From Lumnitzera littorea (Eukaryota > Streptophyta > Magnoliopsida > Myrtales > Combretaceae), in NCBI GenBank assembly GCA_024138015.1, contig JAMXBB010000010.1:7900839-7964838 (forward strand): a DNA stretch of 64,000 nt, written 5' to 3'. Made by a program: the position numbers and the translations under genes. A model generated the notes under the pieces. The model was not told where the DNA came from, did no database searches, and saw nothing but the letters and a program-made list of their open reading frames with translations. This document shows, in pieces, positions 1 to 13,000 of this stretch (the stretch's first letter is position 1; every line of letters starts with the position of its first letter).

Positions 1-3000
1 GATGTTCGCACCAAGATGGATGAATAAAAATGTAAGAATTTTTATCCTATTACGTACTTAAAGAAACATGTGATAAGTTAAATGATCGAAATCCTCCTGC
101 ATTGTAGGCAACAGACGGTGTCACAAGATTGGGTGAAGCGGTGCTACAGAACTTTGATGTCTTTCCTGACAAAAATTGGTATTGGATTGGAATAGCAGCC
201 CTTGTAGGGTTCACAATTTTATTCAATGTGCTCTTTACCTTTGCACTCATGTACCTTAACCGTAAGTATAGATGATGTTGTTCTGTCCTTTTTCATATCA
301 TTCTCTCCTGTTTCTAAATTCTTCTTGCTTGATGTAATAGCACTTGGAAAAGCTCAAGCCTTAATGTCTGAAGAAGCTGATGAAGACGGTGCAGCCAATC
401 AGAAAGCAGCAAACAAAGGTTTGGATCTTAGATATTTTTCTACTTCTAACAACTGCAAAGTTCTTATCATAACAAATATTATAAAATAAATTTTAAAACA
501 ATCTTCTTTTCTTTTTTCTTTTTTGCACAACCGACACACCCTTTATACTTCTCATAGCTGCAGAGATTTCTATGACTACTAATATATCATCTTTACATGT
601 TCTCACATTCTTTTGTCCATTTTAGGGGAAATGATTCAAAGAATGAGCAACAGGGCATCTAGCAACGGTTTAGGTAGAAATGACTCGTCTCTTGAAGTAG
701 CTAACAGTATGGCTCCAAAGAGAGGGATGGTTCTACCTTTCACCCCTCTAGCTATGTCTTTCAATGACGTCAACTACTACGTAGACATGCCTGTGGTAAT
801 TATCCTCTTCACATTCTTTCGTCATAAAATCTAGCATTCAATGGCTTTTGATAACAATTTGTGATTTTCTTTTTTTCTTCCTCTCTTGAAGGAAATGAAA
901 GAGCAAGGAGTTAGAGAGGACAGGTTGCAATTACTACGACAAGTCACAGGTGCATTTAGACCAGGAGTTCTAACTGCATTAATGGGAGTAAGTGGAGCAG
1001 GAAAGACCACCTTGATGGATGTTTTAGCTGGACGTAAGACGGGTGGTTATATTGAAGGAGATGTTAGAATATCGGGATTTCCAAAGAAGCAGGAAACATT
1101 TGCTAGAATTTCTGGATACTGTGAGCAAAATGACATTCATTCACCTCAAGTCACTGTGAAGGAGTCTTTGATTTTCTCTGCTTTCCTAAGATTGCCCAAA
1201 GAAGTAAGCAAAGAAGAAAAGATGGTAAGTGCCCTAACTTGGCCTTAATCCTATACGTATGAAGAAAAAACGATTTCTTCTACTTGTGAGTCACTAATAC
1301 AACTTGTTCACCCTGGATTTTCAGATTTTTGTGGAAGAAGTTATGGAACTGGTGGAATTGGATAATCTCAAGGATGCCATAGTTGGACTTGCAGGAATTA
1401 CCGGCTTGTCAACAGAACAACGAAAGAGATTGACAATCGCAGTAGAGCTTGTTGCTAACCCGTCAATCATATTCATGGATGAGCCCACATCAGGACTTGA
1501 TGCAAGGGCTGCTGCCATTGTAATGAGAACCGTTAGGAATACGGTTGACACCGGTCGTACTGTTGTATGCACAATCCATCAACCAAGCATTGATATCTTT
1601 GAAGCCTTTGATGAGGTAATTTAAATATTGGTACGATCTCTCTTTCTCAAGAATTATTGCACAAAAATCCTAACTAGAAATTTTTTGCACTAGCTACTCC
1701 TAATGAAAAGAGGTGGACAAGTGATTTACTCAGGTCCCTTGGGCCGGAATTCTCATAAGATCATTGAATATTTTGAGGTAATCTTAACTTACAATGGCTT
1801 ATTCTTCACATGTAATTTGTCATTTTCAAGTTGAGATAAAACAAGATGCATTATCCTCTAATACCGACATCTTCTCACTAAATTGCAGGCTATTCCTGGA
1901 GTACCAAAAATAAAAGAAAGGTACAATCCAGCAACATGGATGCTAGAAGTGAGCTCGGTGGCAGCTGAAGTGCGATTGGGGATGGATTTCGCTGAATACT
2001 ACAAATCCTCTTCATTATACCAGTAAGTAGAAATCTAACTGTCAATAGAGGAGACCTTATAACTAACTTAGTGTTGTTTTAACTCAATAATACATATGGT
2101 ATGAATAGGAGAAACAAGGCATTAGTTAAAGAGCTCAGTATCCCACCTCCAGGAGCAACAGATCTCTATTTCGCTACACAATATTCAGAGTCTCCTTGGG
2201 GGCAATTGAAGTCTTGCATTTGGAAGCAATGGTGGACTTACTGGAGAAGTCCAGATTATAACCTCGTCCGATTCTTCTTCACATTGGCTGCTGCCCTTAT
2301 GGTTGGATCAATTTTTTGGAAGGTTGGCACAAAAAGGTTAGTATCTTTCATTCTCAATAGTCAATATGTTAACACTAATCATTCTTTTTCAATCACATAT
2401 AACAATTTTGTTGTTCTCTTTCCTCAGGGAGAACTCTAGTGATCTTTCTATGGTGATTGGGGCAATGTATGCTGCTGTTTTATTCGTCGGAATCAACAAT
2501 TGTTCAACGGTTCAACCGGTTGTGGCCATCGAGAGAACTGTGTTTTATCGAGAAAGAGCAGCTGGAATGTACTCTTCATTGCCTTATGCACTAGCACAGG
2601 TAACATAAAGTTCTTAGCTTATAACACTTCTAAAGGAAAAGGTCACAAGAAGTTTTTGACCGTCCTATTAAGTACTAAATCTTCTTGAAGGTGCACTTAA
2701 ATCCGAACATTTTTTTAAAAAAAGAAAAAAAAAAAAAAAAAGGGGCTAGAGGAGTATTGCTGTTGATCTTATAACAATATCTTGAACTAGTGACGACAAC
2801 TCCAGGAATCTTATTGTTCATTCCTGTTATGATTTATGTAGGTTATCTGTGAGATACCATATGTGTTTGTCCAAACAACATATTATACTCTGATAGTGTA
2901 TGCTATGGTGAGCTTTGAATGGACAGTAGCAAAATTCTTCTGGTTCTTCTTCGTCAGCTTCTTTTCTTTCCTCTACTTCACCTATTACGGGATGATGACG

Positions 3001-3971
3001 GTTTCCATCACACCAAACCATCAAGTAGCATCCATCTTCGCTGCAGCATTCTACGCACTCTTCAATCTGTTTTCGGGATTCTTCATCCCAAGACCAGTAA
3101 GTTCTTTTTAACATTGAATTGCTTTGTTCTTTATCTAGTAATACGTTCAAAAAATGGATATATGACCAGACATAATCATGTCAATTTGGGTTCTTATCCT
3201 AAATCTTCGTAATGTTATTTTGAGATTTAAGCCCTTCTAAAATGCAACTCAATTTATTTTTGCCAACGCGGGTTTTTTCCTTTCTGTAACATGCAACATT
3301 CCATCTACTAAAATAGATTTATACAAATGTAAACATCTAGTACTCATGAAAACTTTTGAGATCACATCGACATGTTAGTTTTTTCAATTATACATTTACA
3401 CCTCTATCATATAGTCATGGACCTCCTAGTGAGTTTCAATAACACATGGAACCCCCTAGATAAACTTCATAACAGCATAAACGTGTCATTAAAAAATCAG
3501 AGATATTGGTGTAATTTTGAAAGTTTACAGGATGGTTGGTTTAATTCACCCTACATTTTTATAAAAGCTCGAGATTCAAATAATACTTCTTAAAAAAATT
3601 AAACACTAAGAAATATAGTTTTTATGGCATCCAATACACCTTTTTCTTGTACAAAATTACTTACAAATGTCCTTTGCATGTATTCTTTTGGATTACAGAG
3701 GATTCCCAAATGGTGGGTGTGGTACTACTGGATTTGTCCTGTAGCATGGACAGTTTATGGTTTGATTGTTTCACAATATGGTGATGTTAGTGACACCATT
3801 ACGGTTCCTGGAATGCAAGATAAACCTACGATAAAATGGTATATCGAACATCATTTTGGCTATGATCCAGGTTTCATGGGGCCAGTTGCTGGTGTTTTGG
3901 TTGGATTCACAGTCTTCTTCGCCTTCATGTTTGCATATTGTATAAAAGCATTGAACTTCCAAACCAGATAG
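1..3971 (+). CDS. Full-size ABCG (PDR) transporter, C-terminal half (ABCG36/PDR8-like), 5'-partial
   Basis: Seen: twelve exons join in frame to about 733 residues ending at TAG 3969-3971. Proposed exons: 1-31 (frame from base 2), 108-261, 341-418, 626-795, 892-1224, 1325-1615, 1694-1777, 1889-2022, 2109-2336, 2428-2599, 2842-3096, 3699-3971, all with GT-AG borders. The order is: end of TMD1 (NWYWIGIAALVGFT), a charged linker, then NBD2 with Walker A GVSGAGKTT, signature LSTEQRKRLT, Walker B IIFMDEPTSGLD and H-loop CTIHQPS. TMD2 follows, with the PDR signatures NPATWMLEV, TVFYRERAAGMYS and NLFSGFFIPRP, and the C-terminus is LNFQTR. Known: plant PDR proteins are ~1,400-1,480-residue plasma-membrane ATP-driven exporters of defence metabolites, hormones or xenobiotics. 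MVLPFTPLAMSF and the C-terminus fit the ABCG29/36 group best. Inferred: the missing N-terminal half (NBD1 and most of TMD1) lies left of the window. No frameshift or stop is visible, so the gene looks functional. The substrate cannot be read from the sequence. Confidence 0.93.
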
Positions 3972-5386
3972 TTGCGAAGAAATGCTTGGGAAGAGCACTC
4001 AATCTTTATTAGGTCTAAGAGAGAAAGCTATGTGCATATAGAGTATATGTATTGAATCTTTCACACCGAAGAGTTTGTGATTATGTAATTTTAAATCTAT
4101 GTTTTACATAGTATACGGGATCTTTTCAAGAAAATTTTCTATACTTTACAGTATTAATTATGTACCTCATAAAAAAATTAGTGAATGGAAATATATAAAT
4201 GGTACAATCTTTGACATTTCAACAAATGTCTCTAAGATACGTGTTAATTGTTTTGTATTCTATATACTACCTAAATGGTACAATTGTTGTCTACAGAAAA
4301 ATGTCCAGTAATTACATTAATAAAATGTAAATGTGGGTGCGAAGGATCATACATGTTCATGTATGGATAGTAACAGGGCATGAGGGATCAAACAAAAATG
4401 GATCATTTCTATTTTCATCATCTCAATTTGCAGCAATGTAAAAATCAATAATTGGGATTTGTTTGAATTTCAAAACTACTTTATACCATTATTTTCTTTT
4501 CTTTTTTTTTAATAATCTCCACATTTGATTATACATATTGATGTCTAAAGGAAACTGATGGAAAATGGAGATATCCAAATCTAGTGCTGGTGAACTCGGT
4601 TTTATCCCCATCAATATGCTCTGAACCCCCTAGGAGTTGATAACTTATGACTCTTTCACCACTCCATTAGGGTTACTAATTACTCATAGACACAAACAGC
4701 TATAATAAACTTCTAAAATTCTATGGAAATTAGTATAGATCTCAGTAATAAGAAAAACAATCAGCAATGTATTAATAACAAATTAACTTTGGAACATCAT
4801 TATGATGTCCTTGACACAAAAACCTAGATTAGGGACCATTACATGAAGTAGTTTTTTTTAAAAAAAAAAAACATTATTGTTATGTTTTTTATTCTAGAAT
4901 GAGCTTAACATTGTTGTTTGTTTTATATCTAGAATTCATATGACTCGTAAAGAAATGGACAGGTGAAGTTCGAGTGCTTGCGATGAAGCACCAACCGACT
5001 GACCTAGAGAGGAGCCAATCAACCAGATGGCAGTTGACAGCCTCTACGGTCCAGTCGATTTGCGGGTAGGCATGATTGACGAAATCGACTCCTGTGGTCA
5101 TCTGTGGCAACTGATGGAACAAAAATTATATATTTTGGCAATAATCAATAAAGTTTCATAGTTCAAAAAAGTGTAATTTGGAGTAATGTGATGGAGAGGA
5201 AAAAGGGCTTATCTATAAAATATATTGTAGTATTTTATGATAAATATAGCTTTCAATTAAAGAAAAACACACAGGATGGATAATTCCCACAAATTTTATA
5301 ATTAGTTGATTTATTAAATTATATAATTATCGACATTTAATTTAAGAAGTTCCATTTTTCAATTTTTTTGGGCACATGTGCACCAT
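3972..5386. other. 3' UTR of the ABCG gene and AT-rich intergenic DNA
   Basis: The transporter's 3' UTR starts here. A canonical AATAAA occurs at about 4319-4324, roughly 350 bases after the stop, and may be one poly(A) signal. Beyond it I see AT-rich DNA with homopolymer runs (for example near 4500 and 4860) and no credible coding exon on either strand. Confidence 0.4.
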
Positions 5387-5535
5387 GCATGTATTACATT
5401 TAGATCCCCAAATCTTTTAAAAAGGTTCATTTAAACTCCCAAAATAGGCATAAAGTAGTTAGAGATTTCTTAAAGATCAAGGGATCTAAATGAACAATTT
5501 TCAAATAAGGAAGCTAAATGGACATATGAGATGTA
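5387..5535. repeat. Short inverted-repeat (MITE-like) element
   Basis: The left arm (catgta..catttagatcccc near 5387-5410) reappears inverted near 5500-5535 (catatg..ccatttag when read on the minus strand). Both arms carry ttcatttaaactccc/ttcatttagatccc-type cores, giving a small hairpin element of about 150 bp. No TSD was resolved and the arms are diverged. Confidence 0.35.
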
Positions 5536-5839
5536 TTTATAATTTAGCCTAATTTTAATTGAAGAAAAAAAAAAGATACAATGAAAAATGAATTTATTTA
5601 ATAATATTTACCTATAAGCAAGTGTAGAATAAGTAACCTTGTCCAGTGCACCTTATCCTAGTTTTTATTAAAAAATTCACTACAAACTATATTATAATAT
5701 GTGCACAAAAGTTCTTGAATTTGCAATCTATTGAGAATGATAAATGACCTCCAATAGATAGTCACTTTTCTTAATTTTACTTAGTTTTTCAATAGTTTTG
5801 ATTATTTGGTTCCGCTTTACATTTTAAATAATCATATTT

Positions 5840-6300
5840 ATAGTACCTATAACTTCTGTCCTCAAAGAGTCTCAACTTCAAGTTTATCAAAAGATCTTTA
5901 CCCTACATTCTTTGCAAATGTTTCAGACCCTTGTCTATTTTTGAGACTAGCTTCCCTCATTATTTTGGAGGGTCCCATGGGATGTGAAGGCTATTAATAA
6001 GCGATATACTTACCTCACTACTCAATAATCTTACCCTCTTCTTCTCTTGTCTAGATGCTTTGTTTTACTATCAGGGTTCATAATCTTAAACTAAGCCGGT
6101 ATCTTGAATTACCTTAGCCTTCTATTAAGTACTTAGGGGTTTCTCTTACTTTACCTTTGAACTTTCTCAAATCAGGGGACAAATGACTTTTCATGCCCTT
6201 AAAAAACATTCATGGTTGAATTCTAACTTCATATGTTTTCTACCTAGGAAATAAGAACCTTACTTTTGAAATTTCTAGTCTAAGAGGTCTACTCACACTC
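5840..6300 (+). mobile_element. Decayed LINE reverse-transcriptase fragment (tentative)
   Basis: Interrupted plus-strand reading frames contain FANVSD...LRLASLIILEG (about 5905-5975) and PSIKYLGVSLT (about 6120-6155). These resemble the 'FFaNVS...G.LPvrYLGVPL' block downstream of the catalytic core in plant LINE ORF2. Stops and frame changes separate the pieces. The catalytic FADD box is not visible, so the assignment rests on weak motif similarity only. Confidence 0.3.
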
Positions 6301-6504
6301 TCTTTCTTTTTATTTTCACTATTTTGACAATTTCATTGCTTTAAGACATATGGAAAGGACTGAATTATCCTATAACCATTTCGGACCTTGATATCAGTAG
6401 AGCATCTAAATATGCACTAATGTTACCCAATAAGAATTACATGGAGAATTTAGCCTCATCGTGAGTTTAGTTACAATCTTCTTTACATTAACCTAGGTTT
6501 CTTG

Positions 6505-6640
6505 CTAAGATTATTATAATATAGTAGTATGAACACTAGTCTTCTCACTTGATAGACTAAGTTTGAATCCCCCTCCCCAACTCATAACATAGTTACACCC
6601 CTACCCCAACCCAAAAAAAATAAAAAAAAAATAAAAACCT
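6505..6640 (+). mobile_element. tRNA-derived SINE-like element with A-rich tail
   Basis: A tRNA-like head carries an A-box-like tagtagtatgaacac and a B-box-like gtttgaatcc about 30 bases later. A C-rich stretch follows (ccccctcccc), and then an A-rich tail (caacccaaaaaaaataaaa). That order is the plant SINE layout. The boxes are imperfect and no TSD was confirmed. It is not a functional tRNA: no acceptor stem closes. Confidence 0.42.
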
Positions 6641-9600
6641 AAGTTTCTCGTCACCAAGGATGAAGACTCACAACAATTAAGTTGGTATATGATAACATTC
6701 AAACAACACCAATAATAGATTATACTATTGTTATTTTAATGAAAGAAGGAAAGCTAGATACTATCTTTGTTGGGAAGATAGAATTTATTTATTAACTTAT
6801 GGTCTTGATTTCATTTTAATTATTCAAAGACTAAGGAAGTAGTATTTTATCTAATATTAGGTGATATTACAAAGAAAATTGGAACTCACTATCTCTCCTT
6901 GTCTGCAAACTACCATGAGATTACTTTTTACATTGCTAATCCCATTACTTCCATTGATATATCTCTTGCTTTAGGTCAAAAAATTGTCATCAAGGAACAA
7001 TTTGTAAAGAAATTATTAGGAAGATGTAACACTCCAAAACTTAAATCATTACAGCTCGCTACATGTCAATACCAAAGTACCAATATGCAAAGGTTTAGAA
7101 CCTGCTAATATCCTTAAGTAACACTTAATGAACAAATCACATATTACACTAATATCAAGATAATCTCTAAGTCACAACATAAGCGACTTTATGAGTCTCG
7201 CCTTACAACATCATCAAACCATACCATTAACTAACAGAGTCCATTGTCCTCCGACAATTCAAACTAAAGTAACAAGCAAACAATGGAGTCTCACATGCTC
7301 CAAATTTAAACACAATATTTATCACATAACATAAAACATTCGTAGTTAAGTATTCTATATCCCCAAAACATCCTCATAATATATAACTAATAGAACCCTC
7401 TTACTACTCCTCGTAGTAAGTATAGTCATCATCCTCCACATCATACACCAAGTTGCTTCCTAAGTTGTTATAGTAATCCTGAACTCCTGAATTTAAAACC
7501 AAAAGTCCCCAAAAGGGTAATCAAATATGCTTAGTATGAAGGTTACGCAATCACTCACACATGAATAAGCATTACACATTTCATATATGAATGTAATCAT
7601 ATATTATACAACTAGTTATTATATTAAATTTTAAGTTCAATAAGTATCACAACTTCTACATCCCAAAGCTTAGGATAACTCATGATCCCAACTCATACAG
7701 GTATTGTATACTATATAAGTATTTGGTGTTGGATACTCTCTAACACCCTGGAGTCATTAAACAACCTAAAATCTAACTAGATCGATTTGATAAGCAACTC
7801 CACAAGGAACAATACTACTTACCAATCCCCAAGTGCTACCTTAAGATCATCAATATTCCAGATCCCTTAAACCACATATTAAGCATTTAAGATCGAATAC
7901 AATTATATTCAGTTTATGACTAATCTAACAAGCACAAACAACAAGCATGTGACCTCATACTTAAACCAAGTCTTGAGTAACACTTGACCTTCTAAGAAAT
8001 TGGTCTCAATTCTAAAATCTAAGGAAAGAGTACATTTCACTTCCCATTAATTCCTTAATCATTTATTTAAATCAAACTAAAGTTAGCCAGGTTAAATTCT
8101 TACAAATAGGTACTTATATATTTTTTATTCCAAGTAGTCTCTAATTTAGTGTTCTAAGCTTGATCCTAAGTTAGATTTTGTTTAATCTTGTTTTAGGTTG
8201 TTAGGAATAAGTTTAGATTCAAGTTAGACAAGTTTAGATTGATTTAAGTCAATTACTGACAAGCTAGTAACTTAAAACACCGTTAAGCCGGTTCTAGGAA
8301 CAAAACCAAACAAATTTGGTGAAGGAGTTGGTGGAATTGGCAAGCCAACATAAAAAATGCCATCAAGCAGATTCAATACCGATAGGCCAGTTTATTAATG
8401 GACTAACAAGCCGGCTCTTGACGTCATATGGCTTATAACTTTTCTTCTTCATTGTAACTTCTTTCCATTTGTTCTAACACCTGCTCCTTCATCGAAACTC
8501 CACGGCTCTCATATAAACTAAGTTCTAGAGTTTTCCCAACCATTTTCCTTCATCTTAAATCTACTTCTACTTGTTCAAATTCAAGAAAATACATTAAGAT
8601 TGAAGTTTGTCACTTACTTGTTTCAAGAACCATTTCCTATACAATGAAGACATTCCTTTTATACATACAACAATGAATCTACAAATAAGTTTTTCTTGAC
8701 ATTATTTTCTTGATTCATACGTACATCAAAACTCCAAGGATCTGTAATTATCCTTTGAAGATCACTCCTCCCAACCATTATAGATCCTCCTCTTCAAGAA
8801 ATGCAGGAATTTATATTGCATTATCCAAGACTTCACGTTAATGAATCTCATAACGTAAGATAAAACAAAAGAACTTACAAGGTTTTGTACTTACCTTCAC
8901 TCCCACCAGTTTCTTGCAATGGTTCTGTAGTTTTTGTTGGGAAGAAGAAAGTATTGTTGAGGAAAATGTTCCATTCTAGATGATATATATAAACATTAGT
9001 GCCTTTTGGGTATGGGTTGACAAAATACCCCCGCCCTTATAAATCTATTATCCTTCTACCATTCCTTATGTAATTAATATTTTTAAGTATTTTTTATTAA
9101 TTACTTAAAAAAAAGAATAGTGTTTATTATAAACGACATGGAGAGTAAGTTGCTACATCTAAAATAGCTATCTGGAACCAAGCTCTTGACATTACGCTAG
9201 CAGATTTGATCACTAATGTCATAATGGAGAAGGTCTTTTTCTTGTAATCTTGCTCTTTCTCTCTCCATATCTTAATCTTTTTAATGGGATCAATCCTATA
9301 TGATCTAGCATTTGTATTATGTCTCTAGTATATCATCGCTAAAGATAACATTAATATCTTTAACTAAATAGGATTTGTTTAAAAGGCAGCTAATGTACCT
9401 TATACTAAAGGCTCTATGTTGAATGTGAATAAGCAGCAAATTAAGGGTTAAGGAGAGGATGCAGGCCTAGTGAAGATAGGAGGTAAAGGAAAAGGTATAG
9501 GTAAGAGAGGCAATCTCATGCCTCCATGTGTATGAAAAATTTATGCCTTACATGCTCTTGCTTTTGCATGCTAAGTCCAACATACCCGCATGCTTTATCT

Positions 9601-10039
9601 CTTTGCATGCTGCTCGCATGTCGCTCATTTATTAGTGTATCACTTTTGTGTCTTAAATGGCATAATTGCTAATGTAGGTTAGGTTTTTCCAACATGTTGA
9701 GTGTTTTTCAGAGGTATATATATGACTTATGCATTTTTTACATGTTCAATGTTATTCGTAAGTATTAAAAAGTTTTATTTGAATTCTATTTGGTGTTTTA
9801 AATCACTTAAAATAAGGATAAATGAAAAATGAGTACTCAAGTGTAGAAAATAATATTCAAAAGTTTTATATAAAGTTACAAAGAATTTGTAAATCAATTA
9901 AAAAATATATATAAAAAATGAAGACTCAAATTTTGCACTTTTATGTTAATAGAAATTAAGTAAATGAGAAAAATAACATTTGAAAAATTTTATTTAAATG
10001 TTACTTCAAATTTGTAAACCAATTAGAAAAAGTACGAAT
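6641..10039. other. AT-rich intergenic DNA without recognisable genes
   Basis: Only short, frame-broken reading frames occur on both strands. Around 9830-10030 there is a loose duplication of a ~110-base AT-rich unit, with gagtactcaagtg and gaagactcaaattttgcac at the corresponding positions. A related direct copy of the second unit lies near 14645-14675. I see no promoter, RNA gene or protein signature. Confidence 0.4.
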
Positions 10040-13000
10040 AAGAAAAGAAAAAAGCACAAATTTAATACTTAACCTTTTATACATTTTTTGTTCGAGTTCT
10101 AAATATTTCCTTCTTTTTAATTTAAACCCTCTAAGTTTGCAAGCACTATCAAATAAGGACTTCTACGTGAGCCCCATAATTTCACGTAACTATTCCAAGC
10201 TAATAATTTATGGTGTATGCGATAATGGGCCAATCAAGATAATATTGTATGTATAAATCCTAAAAGATAGACGATGATACGTAGTAGGTCTAGATTTTAG
10301 AAATATAATAAAATAATAATAATATAGCTAAAAATAGTTAATTTTACTAAATTATACTATATTGTAATTTATTCGTTGTAAACATGTAAATTAAATAGCA
10401 AAAGTTCACCAAACTTTAGAGATAAATTATTTGAACATTAAAATTATAAAGTGACATAAAATAATATATAAAAATAATATGTGTACTTCGGGTGTGATTA
10501 TTATATATAATTATATACCCGAAAATGCTTTAAATATTCGAAAATCTATGTAATTAACTAAAAGATTAACAATAATAGCGATAAAAATTAGGAAAATTTT
10601 ATAAATAACCAAAACTAAGTGAGAATCAGCATGGCATGACCTCTGGACAACTGTGGACTCAAGAATTTAACATGAAGACACCTAGTTTTACATGGAAAGG
10701 GAATATATAAACCAAGGGAGAGAAAAAAAAAATCCTCATCTTCACCACTTAAAACTTTGAAATTATCACTACTCCTCTTCAGGAATTTAATCAAGTTGTA
10801 AGGAAGTTGGAAAAATTATAGAATCAAGAAAAACACAATAGGATAAATTCTGGAGAAAATTAGAATAAGTACTACACAAATCGAGTATAATTGAAGAGCA
10901 TAAGTCTAAGGGTATGTTGGCCACAAACTACCACCACCAATCGATAGTAAGAGTAGTGCGTAGATGGACTGACACAGTGGCCGAGCGGTGGTAGCCAGAC
11001 GGTGGTTTTCTAGTAAGTCAAGATTTTGGTTCGATTTTTCCTGTAAAAATAATAAATTAATCTAAAAAATTATTTTGAAGTATTTTTGCATGTACTTTTA
11101 AGAAAAAATATTATATTATAAAAATTTTTAATGGATATGATACTTTCTTAAGAAATCGAGTGAAATCGAACAATTTTCAAAACTAATTTGAATAACCTTA
11201 TTGTTATTGTTTCAAAACAAACATTTTTCTAGAACTTTCATATACTGTATGTTTGAATCCTACGAAGAGTTTTCAACCAAAAATATTTTCTATAATTTTT
11301 AATCTCTAAAATTGATGAAAAATGCTATTTTTGGGAGTTTTGTGTAATTGACTTTAAAGAAACCAAGTTGTACTAGTTCTAGAGTTCATATAAGTTATAT
11401 TCTATTGTAGGAAATGATCTAGAGTTGGTTGAATTGAATGGAATTTGATGTATGCACAAATTATTTGGTTATGGCTTACATTCATTAAGATGAGGGTATG
11501 TAGAATTAGAAGACTGGATGATATAGTGATTATGAATATGAAAAATCTATTATATGATCATGTATTGTTATGCTTGTAAACTCAAATAGGATGTTAGAGC
11601 GAGTCATTGGAAGTAAATGCATAAATTAATTTTATTCAGAAAGTTCTTCAAATGGTTGAATTAGTAGAAGGGGGATTTAATTCCTGATTTAGATACTTGA
11701 TGAGAAGGATAGATGGTAAAAGATTGTAATTATAATCCTGTTAAGGCCTTGTTTGAGAAGCGATTTCATAAAAGAAACATGGTTGAAATGACTTTAGAAA
11801 CTTGTCTAAAAGGTTGGACTTTAACTCTAAATATGTAGGAGCTTCGCTTATTTAGTAAAAGAAAGGTGATTGTATTGAGTTCAACTGCAGAAGTTTAGTT
11901 TGTAAAAAGAGGGATTTAATCTTTAGTTCAAAAGGTCAATAAGAAAGTTGGATAGTAAGATGAAATTAATTATACCCCATCATAAGCCTGTTTAGGAAGT
12001 ATTTGGTAATGGAAATGTAGTCGAAATGGCTTCAAGACTTTATTCAAGGGTTAGTTAGTATGAAATGCTTGGTGGAAATAACTTCAAAGTCTTATTCAAA
12101 GAGTTAATTGGAGTAAAGGTATAACTAAGATAATCTTAGATGCTTGGTCAGACGGTTTTGAGATCAAGATTTGGTCCTAGATAAGCTTTTAGAACTTTGT
12201 TCGAAGATTTCAACAAGAAGTTGGAACTTGATATAAACTTTATACGACTCCTTAGAGATACGTCATACCTACACTTAAATTATTAAATGGACTTATTTAA
12301 CTTTATATTTAGTAAAACTAAAATAATTATATTGATTATTTTATGGAGAACAATGAAAGCAAACGATATCAACTATCAGGACCATCAAGCATCACAAGTT
12401 CAAGTAAGTGGAATTAATGCTTCATCGCACCTTGAAGTATTATTTAATGATACTTGGAGACCCTAGTATATATCTTGATTGTGATTGTAAGATAGTTGCT
12501 TGTGTATATGCAAAGTGTGTACATGAATAATGTTTTGCTATTTGGTGTAATGCATTTTATGTATTGGTTGCTTTATGACATTGTTGGATTGATCGATCAC
12601 TCTAAAACCAATTTAACACAAACTCAACTTAACTACTAACCGGACTTGCATCGCAACCTACTAGGGGAAAACAATTAGGTTTCTCGGGCCAAACACGGAC
12701 CCTTCAATGAGGATAGTAAAAATGGTCATTTCTCCACCTTTAATCGAACTAAGTGACATGAGAGGAGCTCGGGGCAAGGTTGGAGATTGTGGTTTGAAGG
12801 TAGTCTTGGGTGAAGCGTGTTTCTCCATTGCACAAACCCCAGTTTGGTTCCGATTCGTGAAGTACGTAGCATCAAACTCCTTGAAACTCAAATTAAACAA
12901 TTCTCTTATCTCACAACAACCAATCAATGTCATGCAATGGTACTTACTTGAACATACAATGCATCTAATTAACCTTACTTGAAAACCTCGACTGCTCTGT

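Noticed and set aside
6505..6640. A tRNA gene
   Set aside because: A- and B-box-like words are present, but the stems do not pair, and an A-rich tail follows, so it is SINE-like.
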